Below, piece by piece: positions 11,290-22,857 of a DNA stretch of 64,000 nucleotides (positions within the stretch are counted from its first letter, which is position 1; each line of letters begins with the position of its first letter). The notes under the pieces are model-generated. The model did no database searches. It saw only the letters and a list, made by a program, of their open reading frames with translations, and had not been told where the DNA came from. The DNA lies in assembly GCF_963678635.1 (NCBI RefSeq), contig NC_087071.1, forward strand, positions 9,657,842 to 9,721,841. The letters are read 5' to 3'. The DNA comes from Symsagittifera roscoffensis (Eukaryota > Xenacoelomorpha > Acoela > Convolutidae). The position numbers and the translations under genes are program-made.

Positions 11290-13865
11290 TTTTTATAATA
11301 TTCTACATAAAATCTGGTATTGAACCATCATGCTTAATTTTCGACTAAAAACAATTGGCTTCTAATTTTAACTATAAGTAAACTTAACCTGTAAAATGGT
11401 GTTTACAATAGAAAAGGAGTCTGAAAAGTTTTCAAGTCATGTTTTTTAAGGATGAACACGTTTTAAAAAAAAGAAAGAACATGCTTTCTCATTAGAAACT
11501 TCTAGTGCTCGCTATAAAATCTTTTCATTTCTATTAAATTGAATTTTGAAGAGAGTGACAATCCTAACAAATCAGCCCATCCTAAGATATTTTCAATCAT
11601 GCCCAACTTTTAAAAAAGCTACAAAAACTTATAGAATTAACCACCAGTAAACACTAATAACGTATAAATTTTGCCTCTCGGTGCCCAACAAAACCAAGCT
11701 GAAAGTAAATGAAAATATTCAAAAAAAGAACGAAATGGATATTATTGTGTTCCGATAAAAACTAAGATTAATTGTTCTGAAGCTAATTTTTTCTCCCCTT
11801 ACACAACGAACTGAATGACACTAATTCATACGCAAAAATCCGTCAAAACTATTAAATTTTTGTCCCTCAAGAACTGCAAAAACTCAACAAACCAAGAAAT
11901 TAGAACATGTAGCCACAAGAAGTAGTCTGCAAATACAAAAATTCAACGAAACAGATCAAATTTGTTGATCAAAGCACCCATTTTGACAGTTTACCTGTAA
12001 ACAACAACCAGTTAGATTTTACTGCAACTGCCTGTCACTCAAATCAAGGAGACTATTTCGAAACAAATGATGCTCCTAAGTTGAAATGGGTTGCATCCAT
12101 ATAAGATTGGTATTGAAACTTTAAGGACAAGTTTAGAGATTCGAATAACAATTCCTCAATAATGCATCAAAAGAAAACCAGCCCAGATTGAAAAAACCCT
12201 ATCAGCTATCCATTTTAGATCTAAAAACGGCAGATGTGCTTCAATTTTTCCAAAACAGTTCAATAACTTTTTTTCCTGTTTGTTAGACTTTTTAGATGGC
12301 GATCGAAGTTGATTCTTTTGAAATTTTTCTGTGATAATTTTTAATAATTTCTGGTTTTTTTGTGAGGCGATGTTAACCCTCATACATCAAATAAAAAAAT
12401 GGAGAAAACTGAAACTTTTTTTAAAGTTTTTGTAAGCTCCCAAAAACATTGATTTTAAAAGAGAAAAAAAAAACAATGAACTCAGAGGTCAACTCGACTG
12501 ACTCATTTACTTATAATTTTTAATAATCACACAAAATGGGATGTTGATAACAATCGAGGATCATATGAAACAATTAACTGTTTACAAAAATTTATTCGAT
12601 TCAAGAAAGCAAGAAATCTGGTATTTGTTCATTTGAACTTGCAAAGTGTTACCCGAATACGCATGCGGGCAAAACAACTTATTCAAAAACAGATTAAAAT
12701 ACGGTTTGAGGATTTTTGAAAACGAGATTAACAGAAAAAAGTATTTGAATATATGTGACTTGGAAGCAAAAACAACATGATCTTTAAATTGAAAATCTCA
12801 AAAAAAACTGTGCTGTGTTTTTTTTACCAACAAAAGTGGCTCCATAACTGAAATAAAAACAAAAAGTTTGTTTGATTAGAAAAAAATATGAGTCAGGATG
12901 GGGTAATTATGGATTGAGAAACAAATTTTAACGCTGCAGTTAAAGAAAGAACGTTTAATACTTTGTTCTATAATCCAAACTAAACAAATTTGTTGTCTTT
13001 CTAGAACAATCAAAAATCAATATTGACATTGAATTTTCTCGTTTATACTAGAAAACACTCACTCATAGAAGCTAATAACATGAATCAAAGAAACCAAAAA
13101 TAGTTTGGAGTCCTTCATTGATCAGTAGGGATTAAAAGTTTTTTGTCCGCATGATGAGAACTCATAAGTGACCATGAAACAAATAAAAGTGAATTCAGTT
13201 CCAAAAACGCAACAATGACTTAGTTTGTCACAACAACTTTTGCTCTTTTTGCTGCGACAAAAATTAAACCTGGAAAGAACATGCAGAACAAAACTTTGCT
13301 TTCAACGAAGATTTTTATCTAAATCAGAGTTTTTAAATTTTCTTTCTGCTCTAACTTGATTTCAGTTATAACAATGAAAAGACGCACTAACACGTTTTCA
13401 AGACTATTATCTTCAATTTTTAACGCTCATCTTCAAAAAGAGCTTTTCAGAATAAATTATTTTTTGTTTTTAAAGCTACATTGAGCTGAAAACGTGTTGG
13501 TTTAATTCGGAGTGCAAATATAAATTGGAAAATCAGCAAGAATCATCTTTAATTGATCGAAATCAAAATATTCAAGATAAATGACAAATAAACTGGCTTT
13601 GGCGTGAACGAATAGCTAGTTTAATTAAAGATCAGAAAGCAAAATATTCGAAATGTACTTGCATTCTTCAGAACACATTCAGCGAAAAATAAAACTTATC
13701 AACCAAAATTGTGTTCCTGATCATCAACAGCAAAATGATGGCGCTTCGTAATTCTTTCTAGGAAATGATAGCCATATTAATCGAGATCTGTTTTTTTAAA
13801 TCATACATTAGGGTTTAATAACATAACAGAAAAAACTTACCTCTCAAAGTCCATCCATGATGGAA
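11290..13865. repeat. Segmental repeat A, copy 2
   Basis: Direct copy of bases about 1-2640. It ends abruptly after the shared block near 13850, where copy 1 continues into repeat B but this copy enters the 3.4-kb insertion. A minus-strand open frame here (12156-12383) is closed by stops in copy 1, so it is not a maintained gene. Confidence 0.75.
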
Positions 13866-14120
13866 AAAAAACTTTTTTTCTTTTGACCAGATTTTATAAA
13901 GATTTGAACACATTAGCCAGCAACTATAAAGTAGGTGTTTATTTAAAAGGTGTTTGATTCGAATAAAAAAGCAATCATGATCTTAAATATCACCGATTGA
14001 AATTTTGCGGGAGAGAACCAGCAACCGTTCTCGCCTAAAATAGTTTTTTTTTTCATTAACAGAGTCATTTTTGCATAAAACTAAAGCGCTACGCTGTAAG
14101 ATATTGCAAATTAGCATACA

Positions 14121-14220
14121 GCCCGCGGAGTCAACATTTTCGGTCCGCGGAAGCCTTCATTTTAAAGTAGCCCGCTGAGACAAGTGTTCGTTTTTATCGT
14201 GTTTAGAGTAGCCCGCCGAG
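14121..14220. repeat. GCCCGC-GAG motif, three copies about 45 bp apart
   Basis: AGCCCGCGGAG, AGCCCGCTGAG and AGCCCGCCGAG occur at about 14120, 14169 and 14210, with an extra GGTCCGCGG at 14142. This is a small degenerate tandem array, much more GC-rich than its surroundings. No function is evident. Confidence 0.55.
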
Positions 14221-14399
14221 CTCAAGTCCCCGTTACGGGTATAGCTCTCGAGGTCGAATGCAATATGCATTGAACTTTTTTTCTCAAAATAAATAAGGTA
14301 GAGCACAGTAACCTTGTAATGTAGTTCTTCCTTGTTCAAATCTCGCCCATGTTGTCCAGTTTCTCCTCTTTCTTATTCGTATTGTGTACGGCTGCTAAC

Positions 14400-15640
14400 G
14401 TTAATTTGTGTTTCGGGTAACTTTGGTCATACCGCTTGCCAAAGTGGAAATTAATTCATCCGAAAATGTCTCGCCTGGCTGCAGAAGAAGCATCGAGCTC
14501 CTATTTCTGTATTTAGTCCACTGTAGAACTCGAGTTCTTCCATCTGATCTAAAACTTTTTCTTCGGGAGTATATCATAGGTTCTTCATGCTTTGCTGGTT
14601 TGCATTCAGCCACAATATGGTCTGTCAATCCACCATTGTCACATGAGCTGCGCTTTCCATATTTTCCCTTGTTTTCTGCAAAATTCAGCAGTTTTTGGAC
14701 CTCTTTCGAGATTCCGACCAATCGACAGAGGGTATCTCTTTAATTTCATTAACATGTATTCTCCTAGTTGCTGCCTCATCTTCTCTGGGGTTGGTGCAAT
14801 GTCTTTCGACATTCTATAATCAATTGCCTGCATCGTTCTCAAGTCATTTTTTACACGCTGTCTATGACACGCTGCTTATGAGTTTTGATTTTCTAATCAT
14901 TTATCCTGTTCGTCGGTTTTTCTGGGCCACTTCTTCGCCTTAGGCTCTCTAGATCATCTAGGAGTTGGTCAATTGACTCGTCAATCCTTTGTCTTTGTTT
15001 CTCTGACATCGTCATGGCTTGATATTTTTTCATCCTTGAACCGAATCGATCCAACGTTAACCCAAAACCTTGTCTGCTGTGTCTCGTTCTTCTTCCTTTT
15101 GTGTACTACAGATTTTGGTGCAGTGCCCTCCCTCTTGATTGCTCAAGATAACTGTGCAAGCTTGCCTTTCATTACTAGTGTCGTCCTACTTCAGATTTAG
15201 TTTCATGACCTCCGAATCAATTTGGAAGTATCTTGGCTTCATGAAGCTCTTCGTGCATTTGTTGTCGACGCCGCCTCTTTACTCAGCCCTGACGTTCCGT
15301 TGACAAATGTTTCTACCGTTCGAATCAATTTTCCTAGTTTTAGCCCACGTTGTTGCGTCTCCTGTTGACTTTTATGCGCCGTATTGTTTCGAGGTAGTGT
15401 TGTTGTGTGTCGTTGAGATTCCTCTGACGTATGGTTGTTCGTAAATCCAGTAGTATTATTATAGTTGGTAGGCCGGCCCGCTGGTTTCTTACCCTCATGC
15501 CCGCTGGTTTCTTACCCTCATGCCCGCTGGGTTTTTCACTTTTATCTTCCTTAAAAAAGTGATCGAATTCTTGACAAGTGCATCTAACTCTGTCTGCTTT
15601 GCGCACGAGCTTTCAGCGTGATCACTACTCATTGGCTCTA
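14400..15640 (-). pseudogene. Decayed gag related to the giant LTR element
   Basis: The minus strand encodes pieces of a Ty3/Gypsy-type Gag in several frames. In order: NERQACTVILSNQEG (about 15190-15140); DESIDQLLDDLESLRRRSGP (about 15000-14930); a PTPEKMRQQLGEYMLMK piece (about 14800-14740); and a zinc knuckle SCDNGGLTDHIVAEC (about 14660-14600). Each aligns in the same order with the Gag of the giant element in this window (ECSALTSNLEG; DETIDKFLDDLELLRRRSNP; PTPDDLRMKSREYLLIK; SCANCGSMDHHVFAC). The second Cys of the knuckle has become Gly. Several stops and frameshifts interrupt it and no pol follows. This is a diverged relative, not a recent copy. Confidence 0.75.
15476..15530. repeat. 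23-bp tandem repeat, 2.4 copies
   Basis: Two perfect 23-bp units (15476-15498, 15499-15521) starting GCCCGCTGGTTTCTTACC, then a partial third unit to 15530. It lies inside the decayed gag and so lengthens its minus-strand frame. Confidence 0.85.
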
Positions 15641-16931
15641 TTCTTGAATATAAACCTGATTATAAGCTGATTATTCAGTTTTCATAGCGCGTTTCTTATC
15701 ATGCATATCAGTTTTGACCTTCTTTTCTCTAATACGACAGTTCTGCATATTTTCAACTATCGGAGCGGTTTTTTCCCTTTTTCATTCTTGTTACCACGTA
15801 GCAAGTATCAAGATCTTAGTTTTTGTTAAGATTTATCTCCCTCTTCAACTGTTATTGATCATCTTCAATATATTCAGTTTTGTTCTGTATCAGATCTAAC
15901 TTCTCCATCAAGTCCGCCAAATATATCGTCCGATGTTGTCAAGAAGGTTAACTCAATATAAGGTTTCCAGTGTTGTGTTTCCGTTCTTCTTTGATGTTTT
16001 TTTTTCAGTTAACGTCGTTTCCGTTGTTATCATTGACACCTAACATAGGTCTTTTCTTTTGTCATCTTAACTGCAGTTTCTTTTTTTGTTGGACCTCATG
16101 TCGACCACTGTTGTTCACCGTGCTTTGGTTTCTATGATGAGAGTTGTTTTCTGAGTTTTTTTTGTCGTAGAAGTAGGGCCATTTGCATCAGTGTCGTCAC
16201 CACTTCAATTGCTGAAAAGTCCAAGGTTTTTGACTCATTTCTGTTGTAACTGGCATTTGTGTCGATTCTTTCACCTACTCGCCGCTCCCACTCAAGCATT
16301 GAAGTAGTGTCTCAAGTTCGACTTCTTGTATCTTGGCTGGGATTTCTTCTTCAGTAACCTTTTAATAATTGTTCTTGACAAGATCTTCGCTTCATCGAGT
16401 GTTCGACATGTTCACTGGAACATTTTTTTTCTGAGTTTTGGTGTTTGATCTGATGGTAATGTTTGTGAGTGTCTCGAAGCGCGCACTTGCTTTTCAATCA
16501 CCATGTTTCTCTGAACTACTGATATCGAAGTTTTCTTTCTTTTTTTCCGAACTGCGATAACTAGTTTTTGTTCTAATGCTTACTAAACCCGTCTTTGCTC
16601 ATGACCCCATCTTGGTATTAAATTTCTTGAAACTTCTATACATTTATTAACACTGATCTTTTTTATCGATCTATTACCAATTATTAGTTTCAAATAAATA
16701 AAATCTGGGATACAAAAATCAAGTGCTTGGTTTTTTGTAAGCATAATCTTAACTGGTTCTATCGTTTACATCAACCAGGTTTTTAAAATTTGAGTTCGAT
16801 GTAAATAATTTATTGAAATCAAAAAATCAAAAGATCCGAAAATCTTTGAGGCTGAAAGTTAAATCAAATATTTCTCTGGTAACAGTCCTTTGGCCATTTT
16901 ACCTCCCTTATCGAAAGAAAAATTAACCTTT

Positions 16932-17285
16932 GGACAGTTGTTTGAACTTCCCAGGACTCAAATGAAAAAAAGTTGGGCAGTTGTTTGAATTTCCCAAACT
17001 TTTTACAAAATAATTTCAGGCAGTTGTATGAATTTTCCGAGTCCAAATTTGCCGAGTGTTGGGCAGTTGTTTCAATTTTTTAATACCAAAACCCTTGAGC
17101 AGCTGTTTAAACTTTCCAAGACGCAAATTGAATCTAGCTTTGGTCAGTTGTTTTGACTTCCGGAGGTCCAAGTGAAAAAATGTTGGGTAGTTGTTTGAGC
17201 TTCTCACGATCAAATTTTGTTGGGCAGTTGTTTGAAGTCCCAATACAAAAACCTTTAAGCAGTTTTTTAAGTTTTCCAAACTCTT
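16932..17285. repeat. Minisatellite of about 41 bp, nine degenerate copies
   Basis: Units starting with GGGCAGTTGTTTGAA-like sequence begin at about 16932, 16975, 17019, 17061, 17097, 17142, 17185, 17222 and 17257, so spacing is 35-45 bp. Because unit lengths vary, the overlapping minus-strand open frames (16864-17046, 17016-17279) are by-products of the array and not genes. Confidence 0.8.
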
Positions 17286-17312
17286 ATCGCTGAAATTGTT
17301 CTGTGGTAAAAT

Positions 17313-19870
17313 TTGTCAATCGGTGAAAAAAATTTTGCAAGTCTCCAATTGAAAAAAAAACTTGTCTAGTCTTATGTGGATAATGTGATAAAGAAAAAAT
17401 GGAAACCACTCAGCCTTATTCCGCAAAAATTAGTAACCTAATCGTATTCGGAATCCCTATCCTTCGCCGTCCAAGCTATCCCAATCCATTTACCGAATAA
17501 ATTTTTGGGTTCTCACTCTTGTTTTTGAGCATAAAACCTGCTATTAATTTATTCCTAATAGAACCCTCGATTTTGCTATTTCCAACAGCACCATTAACAC
17601 TCGTCACCGATTCCGCTTAAATAAAAAACTACCTGGACCCAAAAAATCTCAAAAAGATCCGTAGAGCTATTTCCAAGCTCTGAACTAGGTTTTAATTAAT
17701 GGTTTTTACCTATCACTTTTGCTTACGGCTCCCATCCGAAAGATAGAACTTCAATGTTTCAATGATTCCCTCCTTCTTCAGATGTACTTTTGTATGGCTG
17801 CTCTAGTGATTTCTTCTCGAGACGCATTCTAGTTGTTATCTTGAACGCTCTTCATTGTCCACATTTTGCAAATTCTTGGACATGTCCACTGGTCAGCTCC
17901 CTTAGTCGATCTTCCCAGTTATTTTTGAAGATGTGAGTGCTATGAGTAGTAGATGTTGGAACTGACCAGGGGAGCAAGGAAGAGCCCATTTATAAGATTC
18001 GTTGAGTCTACGCTCTATTAGGATGGGGGCTATAATTAGTAAGGTTTCATGTTTGTTGTAATGGTAAGAGAAAAAAGGGTATCCTCTGGGATTTTGTGTG
18101 GAACTGTCTAGTTTTGTTTTGCAAAAATCTCAGCGCGTGTTATCTAACTTGTAAATATCAATGATTAATTACGTGTAGATCGTAGGATGAAAGAGTTGTA
18201 TTATGTTTTCTGATTCATGGTAGGTCAAGGTGAAAAGCTTTTGGGCAAAAAATAGAATTCACTGAAAACCTTCAAAACACAGCTCAATTTGATGAAAATT
18301 GACCAATAAACTAGTTTTTTGATGATTCTACTCTAAAAAACAGTACTCCATCTAGCTGAAACTACGCTTAAATCAATTTGAAGTTTCCGAATACTCGAAA
18401 AATTGGTCAAAAATTTGAAAAGTGTTACGCTTAAGTCATCAATTTAGACTCAGTATTTGTTCCAATTTTATCTTTTTTAACGCTGTTTATCTTTTTACTA
18501 CTAATTTTCTGTTCTAGAGGAAACCTATCTTGTGAAAAACATTATTTAAAAAATTTAGTTTCAAAAATACTTTTGAAAGATTAATGAAAGTTTCCATGAT
18601 TCGATTCTAACTTCAATTTTATTAAAGATTAATCAAAATTCATTTGAAAGAGTCAAATTGAAAATCCTTATATCTAATTCCAAATTAATTAGGTCTTTGT
18701 GATATCTGAGAGATGTTCAATTTTCTGCTAATTTACAATAAACACATATTTCATCCAAGTTTTTTCACAACTATCATCCTAGGTTCGTCAAACATACTTG
18801 GAGAAATTTTCAATGTCAAGTTTCAAAAATTGTATCTGCTTCATGGCAAAATTGATAGGTGCGTACAGTTTTCTAATAATCTGATGTTGTGCTATATAAT
18901 CATCTGTTCTAGTCCTCATTGAGCCTTGTTTTTTCTCAAAATTATTTCCAGAGCAGAGCTTTATAGTAAAAATGTAAATCAAACGCAAATTTTTTATTAC
19001 AGTTTTTTTTACTTTCTTCTAACAGAACTGTTTTTGCAAGAAAATTTACACAAGAAGACAATTTCGTGGTGAAATCGTATCAACTAACCGATAATTTCAT
19101 TCTCCAAATTTAGTTGAAAATAAATCTGCTTAAAACTTTCCATAACTCTACCTAACTCATGAAACTATGGAAACAAAAGAACCGAAAAAAAATGTTTTGG
19201 TTATCATACTTTTGTTGTGAAGCTTCCTAGCTTATCATTCATTAAAAAAATTCAAGCACAGTTTTCTCAAAACTCACAAATAAGAAAAAGAATTTCCATA
19301 ATTCTTTTTCTGGAAACTTCAAAAATTATCTTTTCTGGTTTCTGCTTGATCTGCCGTCTTCCAATTCGAGTGTTTTCCAATCCAATTTGAAGGTGGTTTT
19401 ACTCAACTTATGAATTTTAGATGAAAAATTGTATCTTTGCAACGAAGTTTCACTCATCCAAAGCAAAGCATCAAAAAACCCTTTTTACTAAGAACCTTCG
19501 GAGCCAGATAACCCTATCTTTTTCTGTGTCCTCTAAGGTAATTTTTGAAGTAATTTTTGAACAGAGTTATATAAATATTAATCAAGAAATTCCAGCAAAA
19601 TTATTCAAATTTTTTCAATTTATTTCAAGTATTTAAAAATTTTGCTAAACTGTTGGAAAACAAAAGAGACAATACGATTCTCAATAGGTTTTTGGTAGGA
19701 GTTTTGAATAGCCTCAAAAAATGATTTAAAAAACAAACGAAAATATCCAGTTTTTGACGAATTGTTTTTCACGTGAAAGAAAATCACAATGGATTTTTTT
19801 CTATTTGGTGTAGCTGAAATATCAACCAACCAACTTGAACTGAATAAGGAAAGTTTCAAAAATTCTGATA
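17313..19870. repeat. Segmental repeat B (with start of P), copy 2
   Basis: Direct copy of about 2650-5310. The block 17455-17690 is almost identical to 2836-3070 although the rest has about 8-12% differences by eye. Small open frames (18713-18922 +, 18788-18988 -, 19421-19636 +) differ in length from those of copy 1 and are not supported as genes. Confidence 0.75.
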
Positions 19871-20390
19871 ACAAACAATCAAAATTGAGCTTTTCTTAGA
19901 ATCGAAATTTTAGCAGTTTTGATATCATCCAATCAAAATCAAGCCTTACTCATCAGGGAGTTTCAACAATTTTGATATCAACCAATAAAAGTCAACTTCA
20001 ATTACTCTGGAAATTTCAACAGTTTTAATATCAACCAATCAGTTCCAAGCCTTACATATAACGAAGTTTGTTTTAAAATTTTTATATGAATTAATTAAAA
20101 TCGAGCTTCACTTTTAATGGAAATTTAAACCAGTCTTATATCAACCAAACAGAGTTGAGCATTCCTTTTTTTTAAAAAAAAATTTTGATCATTTTCACTA
20201 TTAGCTTATAAAATGAAGTACTCATATATAGTTTTTATCATAAACTGTTAGAAAACCTGTGTGAAAGGTTTTTCAATAAGCAATTTCCAATATATTGATT
20301 CACTCAAAATTTATGCTTTTCCTTTGCGTCATTTTTTTAAATTTATAAGAGTTTCCCTTGGTTTGTTAAACAATTTTTAACTACTCAATC
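19120..20390. repeat. Segmental repeat P, copy 2
   Basis: Recurs at 24911-26175 and, as far as its minisatellite, at about 4590-5310. It passes without interruption into segment Q at about 20390; in copy 3 this same junction is split by the giant retroelement. Confidence 0.8.
19852..20172. repeat. Minisatellite of about 53 bp, six copies
   Basis: Units begin at about 19852, 19905, 19959, 20011, 20064 and 20121 (52-57 bp spacing). The shared core is a TTTCAACAGTTTTGATATCAACCAATCA-like run, broken here by substitutions. The same array occurs in P copy 3 at about 25637-25955 with matching unit order, so it predates that duplication. Confidence 0.75.
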
Positions 20391-20895
20391 TGAGTCCACT
20401 CTTGTAATTAAAAACAATGTTCATAAATGTGGCAGAACACTTTTTATCAAGTATGCTATCCAGGTTCTTAACTCTCCAATTAAATTACTTTTGATAGCGA
20501 CACTTTATCTAGCTAAAATACAATTTTTCTATGAAAATAAGCAAATACAGTTTCTGTTTTGAGCAGTTTTTTTTGAAAAATTTAATATTTTTTAAATGTT
20601 CTGCATTAGAAACTCAAACAAATTGCCTTGCTTTTCCCGTTACTTAGCATCTAATTTGTTTTGATTGAACCAAATTATGGCAAAATTATTGAAAACAACC
20701 AATGAAATAAAGAAATTTGAAAAAAAAATTGTTTAGTTTTTCAACTAAATTTACACTTTTGTTTGTTTTACAGTCCAAATAAAAAAATTTTGAAAGCAAA
20801 AAGGGGTTGAACAATAGGTTTTGAAAAATTTTTTGGAAAACAAAGTGATTTTTTGTTCATGTTCTAAGTCAATTTCGATTAAATTGTATGTTTTG

Positions 20896-21480
20896 TCACA
20901 ATTTTACTCTCTGATTCAAACTCGAAATGCTTACTTCAGTGCGGAAAAATAGTTTTGAACGAAAAAATATTACAATGATCTTGCATAAAGTATAGTTGAC
21001 ATAGGAAACTTGCTTCAGGTCTGCATTGTCTTTTGCAGTGAAGAGCTGAAACTGAACATAAGGTGGTTTGTTCACACTGTACTTCTTGATTGTGACACAA
21101 ACCCTCCTCTTCTTGTACGTTGCAATGTCATACACCGCATGACAATTCGCAACTACCTGCTCCATGGTTGAGTCTTTGTCAGAATAGAGTTCAATATAGG
21201 AGCAAGTCCAAGGTTTTCAGCATTGTGAATGAGAGTATTCCGTATTGCTGATATCAGTTCTCCTTGTTATTTGACAAGATAGACTTGCTGGGGTTTTTCG
21301 AGTTGTGCCAACTCACTTTTCTTGAATAGTTGGAAGCAAGGTTCAAAATAAACTTACCCTTTGTTTGATTTTTGGAGTCAAGGAAATCTCCCATTTCTTG
21401 TTTGATTCTTGAAGTTTCAATTCAACTGGGACTTGTGTCTTTTCTGGAGTAACTTTATGAAAAAGTAGTGGACTGGTTAA
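20896..21480 (-). pseudogene. Exon-like minus-strand remnant, unrecognised (Q1)
   Basis: Two adjacent coding-like patches on the minus strand. The first, about 21470-21360, encodes a Lys/Glu-rich stretch ending at a good nematode 5' splice site (GTAAGTTT at about 21358). The second, to 20896, holds an open frame of 89 codons including CVTIKKYSVNKPPYVQFQLF. An ATTCAAG acceptor about 37 bases after the donor could join them, but that intron would be very short. The same patches occur in Q2 (50265-50760) with mostly amino-acid-changing differences, which suggests no present constraint. I do not recognise the protein. Confidence 0.4.
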
Positions 21481-22641
21481 AACAGAAAACATGAGAAAAA
21501 TGATTTTTTTTCATTAAATGAAAATGGAAGTAAACAGAGTCATCTTGTTTCCATTTAGAGCAGTAGTATCAAATATGAAAAGTTTTTTATGAAATTTCCG
21601 TACATGGAAATTGCGTAGGCGTTAATTTTCCTATATATATCCGCAACTCTCCGCAAAATCCATTCTTCATGACGGGAGCCACTATGTGTCAAGCTCTCTT
21701 TAGTTTTTATTCAAATTAAAATGAAAAATCACTATTTATTTCTGTTTCCAACGAGTTTTACGAAAAATACATAGTGACTCATGATTGTTTCCTGTATACA
21801 TGATTGTTGCCTGGATTTTTTTCTGTCTTGGAAAATTGTTATTTCCTTTTAAAAATAATGTGAAACTCTCTCAATCAAATTTTTAAAAAGTCAATACAGT
21901 TATCAAGAACTTGACTGTCTTTACTGTGACTATGGAAATTAGTTCAAGTGACGCTACCTAAGTTTTGACCCAAAAATTGCATCAAATCAAAATCTAGGTT
22001 CAATATTTCCTAAAAAAAAATGGAAGAGTACAAAACTTTAAATAAGAACCTGATTCGTATTTGATTGTTTTATTGTTTTGAAATATTTGATTTTTTTATC
22101 GATGATCATGGTTCTGTGCATAGTGATTATGTAAGCTTTGTGATGGAATAATAAACATATTTTAAATGTTCTTTTAGTAACTTGCACTGCTTGCACATTA
22201 TACAATTAAGTTGGAAAGTTTAATCAATTTGTAAAAGGACAAAAAAATCTATTTGAAACAAACTCTGAGTTGATTTTTGATTTCGTTTTTAGTTTCTTCC
22301 TCTTGTGGCGCACCATTTTTTCTTCTCAACAGACATGAATTATCCTGTTAAATTACTTTTATTTTTTTCATGTACCTTCTATCATGAACTATTTCAATTC
22401 TTCGTCAATCATGCAGGGGAATTCGCAGTGGACTCAAACACTCCTTTGGATCTCTGGAGAAGATTTCAAACTCAAAAAACGATCATTTGTAGTAAATGAT
22501 CAGTAGTTTTTGAAAACTGTTTCCATATCCCAAATCCGTCATTTCATCAAAAAATTTTTCCTTTGGTAAGATGAAAACCCCTATTATCTTCTTGAAGTTG
22601 TCTTAGACCAAGCTGACCCTTTTATAAACTCTCTGATTCTT

Positions 22642-22857
22642 CTACTCCCGAGTTCTCTCCAATTTGAAAGATCTAGGAGAATTTGCTGTAGACTGGGAAC
22701 TTTTTCTTAGTTTGTGAATCTTGGTACCACCTTCAAACTGAATGCAGTAACTCGTTCGTTCTAATATGATCGGTTTTAATTTTCGGGTAAGTTTTCCATT
22801 TATTATGAAAATTTTATTCCTGTTTATGGAATGATCTGTACTGTAGAAAATTTTCAA
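22642..22857 (-). pseudogene. 71-codon minus-strand frame conserved in three Q copies
   Basis: Begins MKIFYSTDHSINRNK and ends KLERTRE, with the same length of 71 codons in Q1, Q2 (51981-52196) and Q3 (54383-54598) and no indel among them, only about 6-9 residue changes. Basic composition. It could be an exon of the same lost gene as the other minus-strand patches in Q, or simply a frame that has not yet decayed after recent duplication. No family recognised. Confidence 0.35.

Larger units (their letters stand above)
13866..17312. mobile_element. 3.4-kb insertion between A2 and B2
   Basis: Copy 1 of the repeat runs from A to B without a break near 2630-2650, while here about 3.4 kb intervene, so this is an insertion (or copy 1 has a deletion). 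It is less AT-rich than its surroundings between 14100 and 16600. It contains a decayed retroelement gag on the minus strand, three short tandem arrays and no LTR pair that I could identify. The element ends are not defined. Confidence 0.65.

Noticed and set aside
22305-22499. 64-codon plus-strand frame conserved in Q1 and Q2
   Set aside because: Composition is Phe/Tyr-rich from AT-rich sequence, and the opposite strand shows the more protein-like patches. Conservation follows from recent duplication.
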